This document shows, piece by piece, positions 35,885 to 44,900 of a stretch of 64,000 bases of DNA (within the stretch, counting starts at the first letter, position 1; the number at the start of each line of letters is the position of its first letter). A program made the position numbers and the translations under genes. The notes under the pieces are model-generated. The model saw only the letters and a program-made list of their open reading frames with translations, did no database searches and was not told where the DNA came from. The stretch is from assembly GCA_003150615.1 (NCBI GenBank), contig QALN01000012.1:100352-164351 (forward strand), read 5' to 3'. This DNA comes from Flavobacteriales bacterium. Lineage in GTDB: Bacteria > Bacteroidota > Bacteroidia > Flavobacteriales > UBA1820.

Positions 35885-36724
35885 ATGGATGTAATGTCCT
35901 TTACCCTCGTACTTTTGGCTGGTGCGGTACTTGCGGGGCTTTTGGGTTCGCTCACCGGACTGGGCGGAGGAGTGGTGATAATACCATTGCTCACCCTCGG
36001 ATTGGGTGTGGATATAAGGTATGCCATAGGAGCGGCGTTGGTGGCTTCGATAGCCAATTCGTCCGGAGCGGCGGCGGCATACATAAAGGAAGGTATAACG
36101 AATATACGGATAGGGATGTTCCTGGAGGTGGCCACGACTCTGGGTGCTGTGGCCGGGGCTTTGATTGCCGTGTATGTATCGACACATGTGGTGGCGATAA
36201 TTTTCGGTATCGTGTTGATTTTCTCCGCAGCCATGTCATTAAGACGCCATGAGGAGCATTCTTACGGGGACGGGAAGCCTTCCGTTCTGGCGGAAAAACT
36301 GAAACTGAACGGTTCGTATCCTACACCGGAAGGGCGTGTAGGTTACAAAGTCAGGAATGTAGCCGGAGGCTTTTCCCTTATGGCTGTGGCGGGTGTCACT
36401 TCGGGGCTTCTGGGTATAGGCTCCGGTGCGTTGAAGGTGCTGGCAATGGACTCGGCCATGAAGATACCGTTCAAGGTGTCCACCACGACCAGTAATTTTA
36501 TGATAGGCGTTACAGCCGCGGCCAGTGCCGTAGTGTATCTGCAAAGGGGGTATATAGATCCGGGGATTGCCATGCCGATTGTAGTCGGCGTGTTGGGCGG
36601 GGCGTTTCTGGGATCGAAGATATTGGTGCGTGCGCGTACCAAGGGACTGAGGATACTTTTCAGCATAGTGATTTCGGCGTTGGCTGTAGAAATGATTTAT
36701 AACGGTCTGACAGGTAGGTTATAG
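35885..36724 (+). CDS. TauE/SafE-family anion exporter
   Basis: 279 aa, many apolar helices, starting FTLVLLAGAVLAGLLGSLTG, with the family markers GLGGGVVIIPLL and GLLGIGSGALKVLAMD. Members move sulfonates, sulfite or related anions across the inner membrane. It is followed after 2 bp by the DUF1634 gene, a frequent pairing. Confidence 0.92.
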   Translation: MDVMSFTLVLLAGAVLAGLLGSLTGLGGGVVIIPLLTLGLGVDIRYAIGAALVASIANSSGAAAAYIKEGITNIRIGMFLEVATTLGAVAGALIAVYVSTHVVAIIFGIVLIFSAAMSLRRHEEHSYGDGKPSVLAEKLKLNGSYPTPEGRVGYKVRNVAGGFSLMAVAGVTSGLLGIGSGALKVLAMDSAMKIPFKVSTTTSNFMIGVTAAASAVVYLQRGYIDPGIAMPIVVGVLGGAFLGSKILVRARTKGLRILFSIVISALAVEMIYNGLTGRL

Positions 36725-36726
36725 CA

Positions 36727-37125
36727 ATGATGAGGATATTTACCAAAGAATTCTGGGACGGCCGCGACATGGAAATGTTCATAGGCCGCATGCTGCGTGC
36801 CGGAGTGGTGACGGCGAGCATCATATGTATAATCGGGGGGTTGATGTATATGTTCCGGGACGGGAGTTCTGTCGCAGATTATTCGCAGTTTACCGGCTCG
36901 CCGGAGGATTTGCGCGGTTTTGCAGGTATTTTGCATGGACTTATGACGTTTGAACCGCTCGCTATCGTACAACTCGGCGTGGTGGTGCTTCTGGCTACTC
37001 CGATATTGCGGGTAGCATTTTCCATACTGGCCTTTTTGATAGAGAAAGACTATCTGTATGTAGTTATAACATGTATCGTGCTGGTTATAATACTCATTAA
37101 TATGATAGACGGGGTGACGGGCTGA
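36727..37125 (+). CDS. DUF1634 membrane protein
   Basis: 132 aa with three apolar segments (VVTASIICIIGGLMYMF, AIVQLGVVVLLATPILRV, LYVVITCIVLVIILINM). DUF1634 genes usually sit directly after a TauE/SafE gene, as here, and may be an accessory subunit of that exporter. Strong terminator follows. Confidence 0.88.
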   Translation: MMRIFTKEFWDGRDMEMFIGRMLRAGVVTASIICIIGGLMYMFRDGSSVADYSQFTGSPEDLRGFAGILHGLMTFEPLAIVQLGVVVLLATPILRVAFSILAFLIEKDYLYVVITCIVLVIILINMIDGVTG

Positions 37126-37168
37126 ACCGGTATCGTATGGCCTATTGGCGCGCCGTCACGGATTTGCA

Positions 37169-37210
37169 TAAAAAACGCCCGTAACCATAGAAGGTTACGG
37201 GCGTTTTTTA
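37169..37210. terminator. Bidirectional terminator
   Basis: AAAAAACGCCCGTAACC (37170-37186) pairs with GGTTACGGGCGTTTTTT (37193-37209). It ends the DUF1634 operon and the convergent transglutaminase gene. Confidence 0.93.
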
Positions 37211-37227
37211 CGTCAGAGAAAGGATCG

Positions 37228-38412
37228 TTATTCCGGTCGTGCCCAGAAATAATCTGGATTGCGCGTAAGGTAGTCGTTGCTCCACGGTTTGAAATCGCCG
37301 GGGGCCAGTATAACGTAACCGTCTTCCGCCATGCCGCCTGTTTCGCAATCGTAAGTCGAGGCTACCGGGCAGCTGAACCAGTAAAAGTTTTTGCTCATAT
37401 AGTCCAGGTGATATGCTTCGTCCCTTTTCTTTCCGTTCCAGTTCGCTTCGGGGTTAAGTCGTACGGCCTTTCCCTCCACCAGCATGGCGCGTGCTTCGTC
37501 TATACCCAGCAGGTTACCTTTCTTATCCGTAAAGAATGCGTAGAACGATGGGTCGGCCATTATCCATTTTCCGAGCGTGCGGCTCCATACGATGTTCACC
37601 ACATGGCAGTCCTGGTCGTTTTTGTCCTGAGGCATGCATGTAACGAAACGGGACTTGAAGCCCATAGCCAGGTAACATTCGTTCAAGGCCGTTGCCAACA
37701 TACGGCAGTTCACACCCCGGTTTTCCTCGCGGCAAACCTCAAGCAGGGCAAGGGCGTTCTTCCCCTCAGGATTCATCGAACCTCCATCGTGGCGCATTGT
37801 ATTATGTACCCACAGACAAAGGTTTTTTATCTGCGATATCTCGTCGCCGTTTCCGGCTATCGAATCCAGATTGAGGGTATTCCTTAAATTTACAAGGCGC
37901 GGATCGTCCTGCGCCAGATACGTGAACGCGGGCAGTTCGGCAGTTTTTTCGTCGCCCTTGTATTTGCCGGATTTTTTAAGTATCGACAAGTAATCGTATT
38001 TTTCCTCAAGCGAGCGTATCATTTTCCTGAAAATTTCTTCGCCATGGATGTTCTTCAGGTCCGGATCGGCCAAAGCGTGTTTGTAATTGCTGTAACCCAA
38101 CTCGACAGCGTTTTTAAATGCGTTTATTGCGCATTCTTTCTGTCCGTTGAGGCTGTAAATGCAAGCCATATTGTAGTAGGCGTTATTTTTTATGGCCGAT
38201 TTATGCCACTGGCTCAGCGCTTTCGACGTGTCGGCCATGTTTATCATGGTGCGGCAAAGGCGCTCTCCCTTGCGGTAGTCTTTATCTTTGAATGCTTTGG
38301 TCAGCTCTTCCTGTTGCCTTTGCAAAGCGGTTACTATCTGTTCTTTGGCATCCTGTGCAAAACACAGGATAACGGACATGGACAGAATTACGGTCAGGAT
38401 TGTTTTTCTCAT
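37228..38412 (-). CDS. Secreted transglutaminase-like protein
   Basis: 394 aa from the ATG at 38412, giving the signal peptide MRKTILTVILSMSVILCFAQ. The next ~140 residues are helical with a TPR-like stretch (YYNMACIYSLNGQKECAINA). The transglutaminase core has Cys in ENRGVNCRMLATA, His in DQDCHVVNIVW and Asp in WIMADPSFYAFF, so all three catalytic positions are present. Probably periplasmic; could be a protease or a protein-modifying enzyme. Convergent with DUF1634. Confidence 0.82.
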   Translation of the reverse strand: MRKTILTVILSMSVILCFAQDAKEQIVTALQRQQEELTKAFKDKDYRKGERLCRTMINMADTSKALSQWHKSAIKNNAYYNMACIYSLNGQKECAINAFKNAVELGYSNYKHALADPDLKNIHGEEIFRKMIRSLEEKYDYLSILKKSGKYKGDEKTAELPAFTYLAQDDPRLVNLRNTLNLDSIAGNGDEISQIKNLCLWVHNTMRHDGGSMNPEGKNALALLEVCREENRGVNCRMLATALNECYLAMGFKSRFVTCMPQDKNDQDCHVVNIVWSRTLGKWIMADPSFYAFFTDKKGNLLGIDEARAMLVEGKAVRLNPEANWNGKKRDEAYHLDYMSKNFYWFSCPVASTYDCETGGMAEDGYVILAPGDFKPWSNDYLTRNPDYFWARPE

Positions 38413-38658
38413 TTTATGGATAGTTTTAATTGTTGCTTTCAATGACATTAGACTACAATTTTTAATCAAAGGTTACAAAAACAGGAAAAAAAATTCGCCG
38501 TACCCATATTCTTGATTATATTTATAAACATAAACTGTTAATTGTCAGTGTGAAAAATATCTTTCTGCAACGGGTGAACGCTTGTGCCGTATCGCGTGAG
38601 GCATAGTCCGGGGTATGAGGAGTAAAGATGAGGTTGATAAACATTATAAGTAAAAACA

Positions 38659-39627
38659 ATGGTAATTTTTAGATACGCAGCGTTGTTAATAACTATATTT
38701 ATCCTGTCATCGCCGCAATGCAGCGGACAGGTGAATAACAGTATCACAGATATGCAAAAAAAGAATACTCCGCCGCCGCTCACGCCGATAGAAGCGCAGG
38801 TTATAGAAGGAAAAGGTACGCAGGTGCCTTTCACCGGAAAATACGACGATTTCTACGAACCCGGAACATACCATTGCCGTAAATGCGGGGCTCCGCTTTA
38901 CCGTTCTTCCGACAAGTTCGACGGGCATTGCGGGTGGCCCGCTTTCGACGACGAGATAGACGGCGCAGTGAAAAGAACACCCGATGCCGACGGTATCCGT
39001 ACCGAGATAGAATGCGCCCGGTGCGGCGCTCATCTCGGACATGTTTTCACCGGGGAAGGTTTTACTTCGAAGGATACCCGTCATTGCGTAAACTCCATTT
39101 CCATGATATTCGTCCCCGATATGAAAGAACCTGAGGCAGGACAGTTGCAAACGGCCGTATTTGCCTCAGGATGTTTCTGGGGGACGGAATACTGGTTTTC
39201 TAAAATACCGGGAGTCGTATCGACCGAACCGGGATATGCCGGAGGATGGCTGAAAAATCCCTCGTATAAGGAGGTATGTTCCGGGCAGACAGGGCATCTG
39301 GAATGTGTACGGGTGGTTTATGACCCTGTAAAAGTGTCATATGAACAGCTTTTGAGGACGTATTTCAATACCCACGACCCGCAGCAGCAGGACGGTCAGG
39401 GACCCGACATCGGACCTCAGTACCTAAGCGCGGTCTTTTACACCACTGAGGAGCAAAAAAAGGCAGTCATCGGAATGTTGGACAAACTTCGTAAAAAAGG
39501 GATAATCCCGGCTACGCAGGTGCGTCCTCTGGACGTATTTTATCCTGAAAAGGAGGATTACCATAAAAAATACTACGAAAAAACGGGAAATACGCCCTAT
39601 TGTCATATTTACAAAGAAATAATATAA
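38659..39627 (+). CDS. msrBA: Secreted MsrB-MsrA fusion, methionine sulfoxide reductase
   Basis: 322 aa. A signal peptide (MVIFRYAALLITIFILSS) precedes the MsrB domain with zinc pairs YHCRKCG and CARCG and the catalytic Cys in TRHCVNSISM; the MsrA domain follows with the GCFWG nucleophile motif in FASGCFWGTEYWF. The order B-then-A is the reverse of many periplasmic fusions. It repairs both stereoisomers of oxidised methionine, here in the cell envelope. Confidence 0.92.
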   Translation: MVIFRYAALLITIFILSSPQCSGQVNNSITDMQKKNTPPPLTPIEAQVIEGKGTQVPFTGKYDDFYEPGTYHCRKCGAPLYRSSDKFDGHCGWPAFDDEIDGAVKRTPDADGIRTEIECARCGAHLGHVFTGEGFTSKDTRHCVNSISMIFVPDMKEPEAGQLQTAVFASGCFWGTEYWFSKIPGVVSTEPGYAGGWLKNPSYKEVCSGQTGHLECVRVVYDPVKVSYEQLLRTYFNTHDPQQQDGQGPDIGPQYLSAVFYTTEEQKKAVIGMLDKLRKKGIIPATQVRPLDVFYPEKEDYHKKYYEKTGNTPYCHIYKEII

Positions 39628-39821
39628 ATTACTTTTTTTGCCATATTATCCTTTGTCCCATATTTGGCTGTCAGAGGTCCGTGCATCTCTGTTCCCCCGG
39701 AACCGTCAGCCAGTTTACCCGCGCCGGATGCAAAAGGGCAGAAGATGTCGTCGCTGATACCAATGAATATCAGGCGATTTATGGTTGGAACATAAAATGC
39801 GGACAAAGGGGCCGGGCAAAT

Positions 39822-39848
39822 AAAAAAGGGCTTTGTCTAAAGCCCTTT
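39822..39848 (-). terminator. Terminator overlapping the argF' stop
   Basis: AAAGGGCTTT and AAAGCCCTTT form the stem with a 4-nt loop; the ascending arm in the mRNA includes the last codons and the TAG stop at 39839-39837, and the T tract follows. Confidence 0.85.
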
Positions 39849-40787
39849 CAGTATTTCGCGAAGTACGTACTGTGCCGACACTTCCCTGTTTTTTGCCTCC
39901 TGCACCACGATGCTCGACGGCGAATCCAGCACTCCTTCCGATACTATCACGTTGCGCCGTACCGGCAGGCAATGCATGAATTTCCCGTTGTCGGTGAGGG
40001 CCATTTTACGTTCGTCTATAATCCAGTCGTAATCTTTTTTCAGTATCTGTCCGTAATTGCGGTAGCTGGACCAGTTCTTGGCGTAAACGAAATCCGCTCC
40101 TTCCAGGGCTTTCTCCTGGTCGTATTCTATACGGGCTCCGCGCGTGAAATCCTCGCACAGTTCATATCCTTCGGGGTGGGTTATCACGAAATCGACCTGA
40201 GAGGACGAAGTCATGAAATCGGCGAAAGCGTTAGGTACGCTCTGCGGCAGGGCACGCGGATGTCCAGCCCACGACAATACTACTTTCGGGCGGTCCTTGG
40301 TACGGTGTTCCCGTATGGTTATAAGATCGGCAAAGGCCTGCAACGGATGCGAGGTGGCGCTTTCCAGGCTTACCACCGGTACTCCGGCGTATTTTATGAA
40401 CGAATTGAGTATGCGTTCGGAGTAGTCGAAATCCCTGTCTTTAAGCCCTGGGAACGAGCGTACGCCGAGTATATCGCAGTACTGGCCCATTACCGGAGCA
40501 GCTTCTTTTATGTGTTCGGCAGTCGAGCCTTCCATCACAACGCCGTCCTCGAATTCTAGTGCCCATCCGTCCGTGCCGACGTTCATCACTATTACGTTCG
40601 CTCCGAGGTTCTGTGCCGCTCTCTGGCTGGATAGCCTGGTACGCAAAGACGAGTTGAAAAATATAAGCCCCACGGTCTTGTCGCGGCCCAGATGTTTTTC
40701 CCCATAAGGGGAAGCCTTTATTTCCAGCGCTTTTTCCACTGCCGCATCGACATTACCGAGGTCGGCGGCGCAAGTAAATTTTCTCAT
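39837..40787 (-). CDS. argF': N-acylornithine carbamoyltransferase (acetyl- or succinyl-)
   Basis: 316 aa from the ATG at 40787 (MRKFTCAADLGNVDAAV); the longer frame upstream runs into the DUF3267 gene. It carbamoylates an acylated ornithine, the Bacteroidota and Xanthomonas variant of the ArgF step. Phosphate-binding FFNSSLRTRLSSQ replaces the SxRT of normal ArgF, and FMHCLPVRRN with VVLSWAGHPRALPQSVP are typical of this subfamily. Whether it uses acetyl or succinyl ornithine cannot be decided here. Last gene of the operon; the terminator overlaps its stop codon. Confidence 0.93.
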   Translation of the reverse strand: MRKFTCAADLGNVDAAVEKALEIKASPYGEKHLGRDKTVGLIFFNSSLRTRLSSQRAAQNLGANVIVMNVGTDGWALEFEDGVVMEGSTAEHIKEAAPVMGQYCDILGVRSFPGLKDRDFDYSERILNSFIKYAGVPVVSLESATSHPLQAFADLITIREHRTKDRPKVVLSWAGHPRALPQSVPNAFADFMTSSSQVDFVITHPEGYELCEDFTRGARIEYDQEKALEGADFVYAKNWSSYRNYGQILKKDYDWIIDERKMALTDNGKFMHCLPVRRNVIVSEGVLDSPSSIVVQEAKNREVSAQYVLREILKGL

Positions 40788-40816
40788 CGTATATGCTTTT
40801 TTTAGTTTTCGATTAT

Positions 40817-41389
40817 TTATTGCCGTTCCATGGTTCTGAAGCCGACAGAATCGGGCAGGTCTTCCACAAATGTCCGAAGCGGGACTTTGAGCAGCAATCG
40901 GGCGTATATTATATCTCCTCCGGCCGTTATTATGAACACTACGGAGAACAGGTAGATGAACAGGCTGCCGTAATATAGCGCCGCCGCGAAAGGCAATATC
41001 CCCATGAAAAACAACGGAGAAAGGCATACTACTGTCATCTGCCAAACCCGCAGCGGTACTTCGGAATGCGCATACGGGCTCATCGTCTTTTTGTCGTATC
41101 CGAAACTAAGCGATGAGAAGCCTCCGCGTGCAAACATCGCGATGAATAAACCGTGTATCCCTTCGTGAATAAATATGCCTGCCGCAACAGCGGCGATAAA
41201 GGCCGTCACCCATCCGGCGTAACGGAGCATCCATGGCCAGAAACCGATATGTTTTGCCGATTCGGCGAACGAGAAGTCGAATCGGCCGTAAAAAAGCACG
41301 AACACAACCGCAGCCGATAATAACACCGGTAAAACGATGAATTTTCTGGTAAGGGTGTTAGCCTGTTCGATGCTTATTTCAGATTTCAT
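40817..41389 (-). CDS. DUF3267 zincin-like membrane protein
   Basis: 190 aa with four to five helices. A zinc-protease motif HEGIH (residues 75-79) sits in a helix, as in the DUF3267 family of putative membrane metalloproteases. Its ATG overlaps the stop of the preceding gene by 4 bp, so translation is coupled. Its place in an arginine operon is unexplained. Confidence 0.85.
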   Translation of the reverse strand: MKSEISIEQANTLTRKFIVLPVLLSAAVVFVLFYGRFDFSFAESAKHIGFWPWMLRYAGWVTAFIAAVAAGIFIHEGIHGLFIAMFARGGFSSLSFGYDKKTMSPYAHSEVPLRVWQMTVVCLSPLFFMGILPFAAALYYGSLFIYLFSVVFIITAGGDIIYARLLLKVPLRTFVEDLPDSVGFRTMERQ

Positions 41390-42030
41390 TTTCCGAAAGC
41401 TTCTTTCATCTGCGCGAAAGTCATGGCTGTTATCTTTTCATCTTCAGTCCATTCTTCGCTTTGCAGAGGGTCGGGGATACCGGGCAGGTCTTTCACTGCA
41501 TCGGTGATGACAACCACCTGGAATTCCCTCTCGCGCAATCCGTCCACAGCGTATTTTACGCATACGTTGCCGGCTACGCCGTATACTATGGCTGTATCCC
41601 GGCCCGTTTCGTCGTAGAGCGCTTCGATGAAATCGTCCATATTGGGGTTTCCTTCGAATACATCGAAAGCGTCTTTTGTCACGATATATTCACGCCCCGA
41701 TATGTCGAAATCACGGTATATCTGTTCCCATGAAACCATCAGAGGTTTTTCTGGCCGTGTTTCGGGAATGTATTCCGCCCCGTCCGTGCCTGCCATACAA
41801 TGTGGCGGATAGGATGATTTGAAATCGGGGTTTTCGGACAATTCGTCGCTGTCGTCGTAATGGTAATCGGCTGTCGATACTACCGGTATACCGTTCTCTT
41901 TGGCAAAGGCCGTCAGAGCGCCCAGTATGGGGCGTATTTCCCCGGCTCCGGGTATGGGCAATGCGCCGTCCGGTTCCATAAAATCCTTCTGGGTATCTAC
42001 GTTCCAGAAAAATACCTTTTTTATATCCAT
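41386..42030 (-). CDS. Cysteine hydrolase (isochorismatase/nicotinamidase superfamily)
   Basis: 214 aa. The Asp (FFWNVDTQKDF), Lys (VTKDAFDVF) and Cys (GVAGNVCVKYAVDGL) of the superfamily triad are present. The FMEP and the segment with ADYHYDDSDE (metal-binding in nicotinamidases) are consistent with a PncA-like role, but amide specificity cannot be told. Coupled to the DUF3267 gene by a 4-bp overlap. Confidence 0.85.
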   Translation of the reverse strand: MDIKKVFFWNVDTQKDFMEPDGALPIPGAGEIRPILGALTAFAKENGIPVVSTADYHYDDSDELSENPDFKSSYPPHCMAGTDGAEYIPETRPEKPLMVSWEQIYRDFDISGREYIVTKDAFDVFEGNPNMDDFIEALYDETGRDTAIVYGVAGNVCVKYAVDGLREREFQVVVITDAVKDLPGIPDPLQSEEWTEDEKITAMTFAQMKEAFGK

Positions 42031-42166
42031 GTTTCTATTGTATTTTTTTACTTCACCGCATTATCCTGTAAAAAACAGCTACGGAGCGGAAATATCCGGG
42101 TGTGCAAATTACAAAATTTAAGTTTTATATATTCATTTCAAGCAGGCACACTTTTTTAAAACTCTG

Positions 42167-43294
42167 TTACCGGAGCAGTTCCGTCAAAGCGGAACAAAGC
42201 ATATCCATATCCGTGCGTTTTACGGTCAACGGCGGCAGGATACGTATCATGTTCGGATTTGAAGCCGAACCGGTAAATATGTGTTTTTCAAACACTAGTT
42301 TTTTGCGGAAGTCGGCAGCCGGACGGTCGAGCTCTACTCCGAGCATCAGTCCGCGTCCTTTTACGGCTGTCACGTGCGGCAATCCTGCCAGTTTTTCGGC
42401 TGCATAAGCGCCTACGAAGGCTGCGTTTTCTATCAGGCGTTCCTGCTCTATCACCTCCAGAGTGGCCAACGCTGCAGCGCAAGCCAGATGGTTGCCGCCG
42501 AAAGTGGTGCCCAGCATGCCGTAACGGGCTTCTATATCCGGGGCTATAAGTATGCCTCCTATCGGAAAACCGTTGGCCAGCCCTTTGGCTACGGATACTA
42601 TGTCGGGCCGGATGCCGTAATGCTGGAACGCAAAATATTTACCTGTACGGCCTGTTCCGGACTGAATTTCGTCGAGTATGAGTTTGGTACCTGTTTTTTT
42701 GCATTCTTCCTCCAGTGACTTCATGAATTCGGGCGTGGGCATACCCATGCCTCCTACGCCTTGTATTCCTTCTATGATTACGGCGCATACGTCGCCTTTG
42801 GCCAGTTCCGCACGTATGGCTTCGATATCGTTCATCGGCACGAACGTGCGTTTCTGCACGTCGTTCACTGGTGCTACTATCTTAGGGTTGTCCGTTACTG
42901 CTACGGCTGCGCTGGTACGTCCATGGAATGACTTTGAAAAAGCGATTACTCGGTCCCGGCCGGTTGCGAACGAAGCGAGTTTTATGGCGTTTTCGTTGGC
43001 TTCCGCGCCGCTGTTGCACATGAAAAACGAATAATCCTCCATGCCGCATATCCGGCCGAGTTTTTCGGCCAGGGCCTGCTGTAATCCGTTTATCACCGAA
43101 TTGGAATAAAATCCGAGTTCGGCTACCTGATGCGATACGGCCTTTACGTACCTAGGGTGTGCGTGTCCTATCGATATGACGGCATGTCCGCCGTAGAGGT
43201 CCAGGTATTCTGTGCCATTGGAGTCCCATACGCGGGTGTCGAGGCCTTTGATTATTTCAACATCGTAAAGCGGATATACGTCGAACAGTTTCAT
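42167..43294 (-). CDS. argD: Acetylornithine aminotransferase
   Basis: 375 aa, PLP enzyme. The pyridoxal-binding lysine lies in DIVSVAKGLANGFPIGG, preceded by ILDEIQSGTGRTG; the N-terminal YLDLYGGHAVISIGH and the substrate motif YSNSVINGLQ are typical of class-III aminotransferases of the ArgD type. It transfers an amino group to the acylated glutamate semialdehyde. Follows argC after 124 bp in the operon. Confidence 0.95.
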   Translation of the reverse strand: MKLFDVYPLYDVEIIKGLDTRVWDSNGTEYLDLYGGHAVISIGHAHPRYVKAVSHQVAELGFYSNSVINGLQQALAEKLGRICGMEDYSFFMCNSGAEANENAIKLASFATGRDRVIAFSKSFHGRTSAAVAVTDNPKIVAPVNDVQKRTFVPMNDIEAIRAELAKGDVCAVIIEGIQGVGGMGMPTPEFMKSLEEECKKTGTKLILDEIQSGTGRTGKYFAFQHYGIRPDIVSVAKGLANGFPIGGILIAPDIEARYGMLGTTFGGNHLACAAALATLEVIEQERLIENAAFVGAYAAEKLAGLPHVTAVKGRGLMLGVELDRPAADFRKKLVFEKHIFTGSASNPNMIRILPPLTVKRTDMDMLCSALTELLR

Positions 43295-43418
43295 GTTTTT
43301 TTACGGGTGTTATGCCGGATTTTCCGCCTCCGGCGAGTTCTTTATTGTAAAATAAGTCCTTGCGCACTGGTGCTGTGTTTGCGAAAGGTGGTGACGGCCG
43401 TCGGTTGCCGTCCGGATG

Positions 43419-44414
43419 TCAGAAAGCCGATGCCTTCAGATTGAGTCCCATATCTTCGGGCAGACCGAACATCAGGTTCATGTTCTGCACTGCTTGTCCC
43501 GACGCGCCTTTCACAAGGTTGTCGATAACGGATGTGATAAGCAGTTTGCTGCCGTGTTTCATCAGGCCGAGTACGCATTTGTTGGTGTTTACGGCCATTT
43601 TAAGATGTACCTGTTTTTCATCGGAAACGAATGTAAACGCTGCCGAACGGTAGAAATCGCGGTACAGTTTGCGGGCATCGTCTTCCGAGCCGTCGAAATC
43701 CGTGTATGCAGTGGAGAATATGCCGCGCGTGTGGTTGCCTCGTATGGGCAGAAAATACAACTGATGGTCGAATCCGTCGTTGAGCTTGGCCAGCGTTTCC
43801 CCTATTTCGCCCAAATGCTGGTGTGTGAACGGCTTGTAAAACGAGAGGTTGCCTTCCCGCCATGAAAAATGCGTCGTGGCTGAAGGTTTTACCCCAGCAC
43901 CGGTGGAGCCTGTCACTGCGTTCACGTGTATGTCGCTTTTCAGAAGGCCTGCCGAGGCCAGCGGAGCCAGTGCAAGTTGTATTGCAGTGGCGAAGCATCC
44001 CGGATTGGCAATGTCGTGCGCACGGACGATTTTCGCACGGTTGACCTCCGGAAGCCCGTATACGAACTTGCGTCCCATAAAGCGCGAATCGGCTTTAAGG
44101 CGGAATTCGTTGGAAAGGTCTATGATACGCGTATGCTCGCAGAAGGGGTTTTCTTTAAGGAAGTTGCCGGAATCTCCGTGCGCCGTGCACAGGAATACGA
44201 CGTCAACCGTAGGATTTATTTCCCCGGAGAAGCACATGTCGGTGACGCCAAGAAGGTCGTAGTGTATGCTGTGGAGGGGTTTCCCTGCGCTGGAGGTGGA
44301 ATATACAAAGTCCACTTTTACTTTCGGGTGCCCCATGATTATCCTCAGAAGTTCGCCGGCCGTGTATCCGGCGCCTCCTACGACGCCTATTTTAAGTTTT
44401 CTTTCGGTTTCCAT
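43419..44414 (-). CDS. argC: N-acetyl-gamma-glutamyl-phosphate reductase
   Basis: 331 aa. NADP motif GVVGGAGYTAGELLRI, catalytic Cys in IANPGCFATAIQLAL and a C-terminal GxxxxxNMNLMFG region define the family. Reduces acylglutamyl phosphate to the semialdehyde. Lies between a rhodanese gene and argD. Confidence 0.96.
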   Translation of the reverse strand: METERKLKIGVVGGAGYTAGELLRIIMGHPKVKVDFVYSTSSAGKPLHSIHYDLLGVTDMCFSGEINPTVDVVFLCTAHGDSGNFLKENPFCEHTRIIDLSNEFRLKADSRFMGRKFVYGLPEVNRAKIVRAHDIANPGCFATAIQLALAPLASAGLLKSDIHVNAVTGSTGAGVKPSATTHFSWREGNLSFYKPFTHQHLGEIGETLAKLNDGFDHQLYFLPIRGNHTRGIFSTAYTDFDGSEDDARKLYRDFYRSAAFTFVSDEKQVHLKMAVNTNKCVLGLMKHGSKLLITSVIDNLVKGASGQAVQNMNLMFGLPEDMGLNLKASAF

Positions 44415-44464
44415 CCTTAAAATTTTATTTGCTTATCGTTAACGGGTAGTATGTGTGTCGTTAT

Positions 44465-44872
44465 TTATTGTTCAATGTGATTTAGGCAGGTGTCGGGCGC
44501 TACAACGGGCAGACCTTTTGCCTTCCAGCCTTCGATGCCTTCGCTGAGGTTATAGACCGTGTACCGGTGCGAGGTTAGGATGGCGGCAGCCCTGGCGCTG
44601 CGTACGCCGGTGCGGCAGTACACGGCGAAAGGAGTCTTTTTCCTCAGGCTGTCTATTCCGGCTGTGAAGGCAGCCGTATCGCTCACAGGTATGTTCAGCG
44701 CTCCGCGTATGTGTCCTGCCAGATACTCGTCCGGTTCGCGTACGTCTATTATGTGTACTTTCTTGTTGCTCGTTATAAGCGATTCGAACTGTTTTGGCGA
44801 CATATCGTAGTAACCTTTTCCACAGGCTGCCGCCAGAACGGCGGCTATCAATACAGCAGCGAGTTTTTTCAT
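44465..44872 (-). CDS. Rhodanese-domain lipoprotein
   Basis: 135 aa. A signal peptide with the lipobox LAAAC (Cys17) predicts a lipid-anchored periplasmic protein. One rhodanese domain follows, with VHIIDVREPDEYLAGHI and the active-site Cys in FAVYCRTGVRSARA. It would handle sulfane sulfur or act as a thiol carrier. It is inserted between argG and argC and read in the same direction. Confidence 0.88.
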   Translation of the reverse strand: MKKLAAVLIAAVLAAACGKGYYDMSPKQFESLITSNKKVHIIDVREPDEYLAGHIRGALNIPVSDTAAFTAGIDSLRKKTPFAVYCRTGVRSARAAAILTSHRYTVYNLSEGIEGWKAKGLPVVAPDTCLNHIEQ

Positions 44873-44900
44873 TATTTACCCTGGAGTATCGTTAAGGGTA

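Noticed and set aside
39609..39806. Leftward 65-codon frame between msrBA and argF'
   Set aside because: Overlaps the msrBA end, lies between convergent genes, and shows no promoter or family resemblance.
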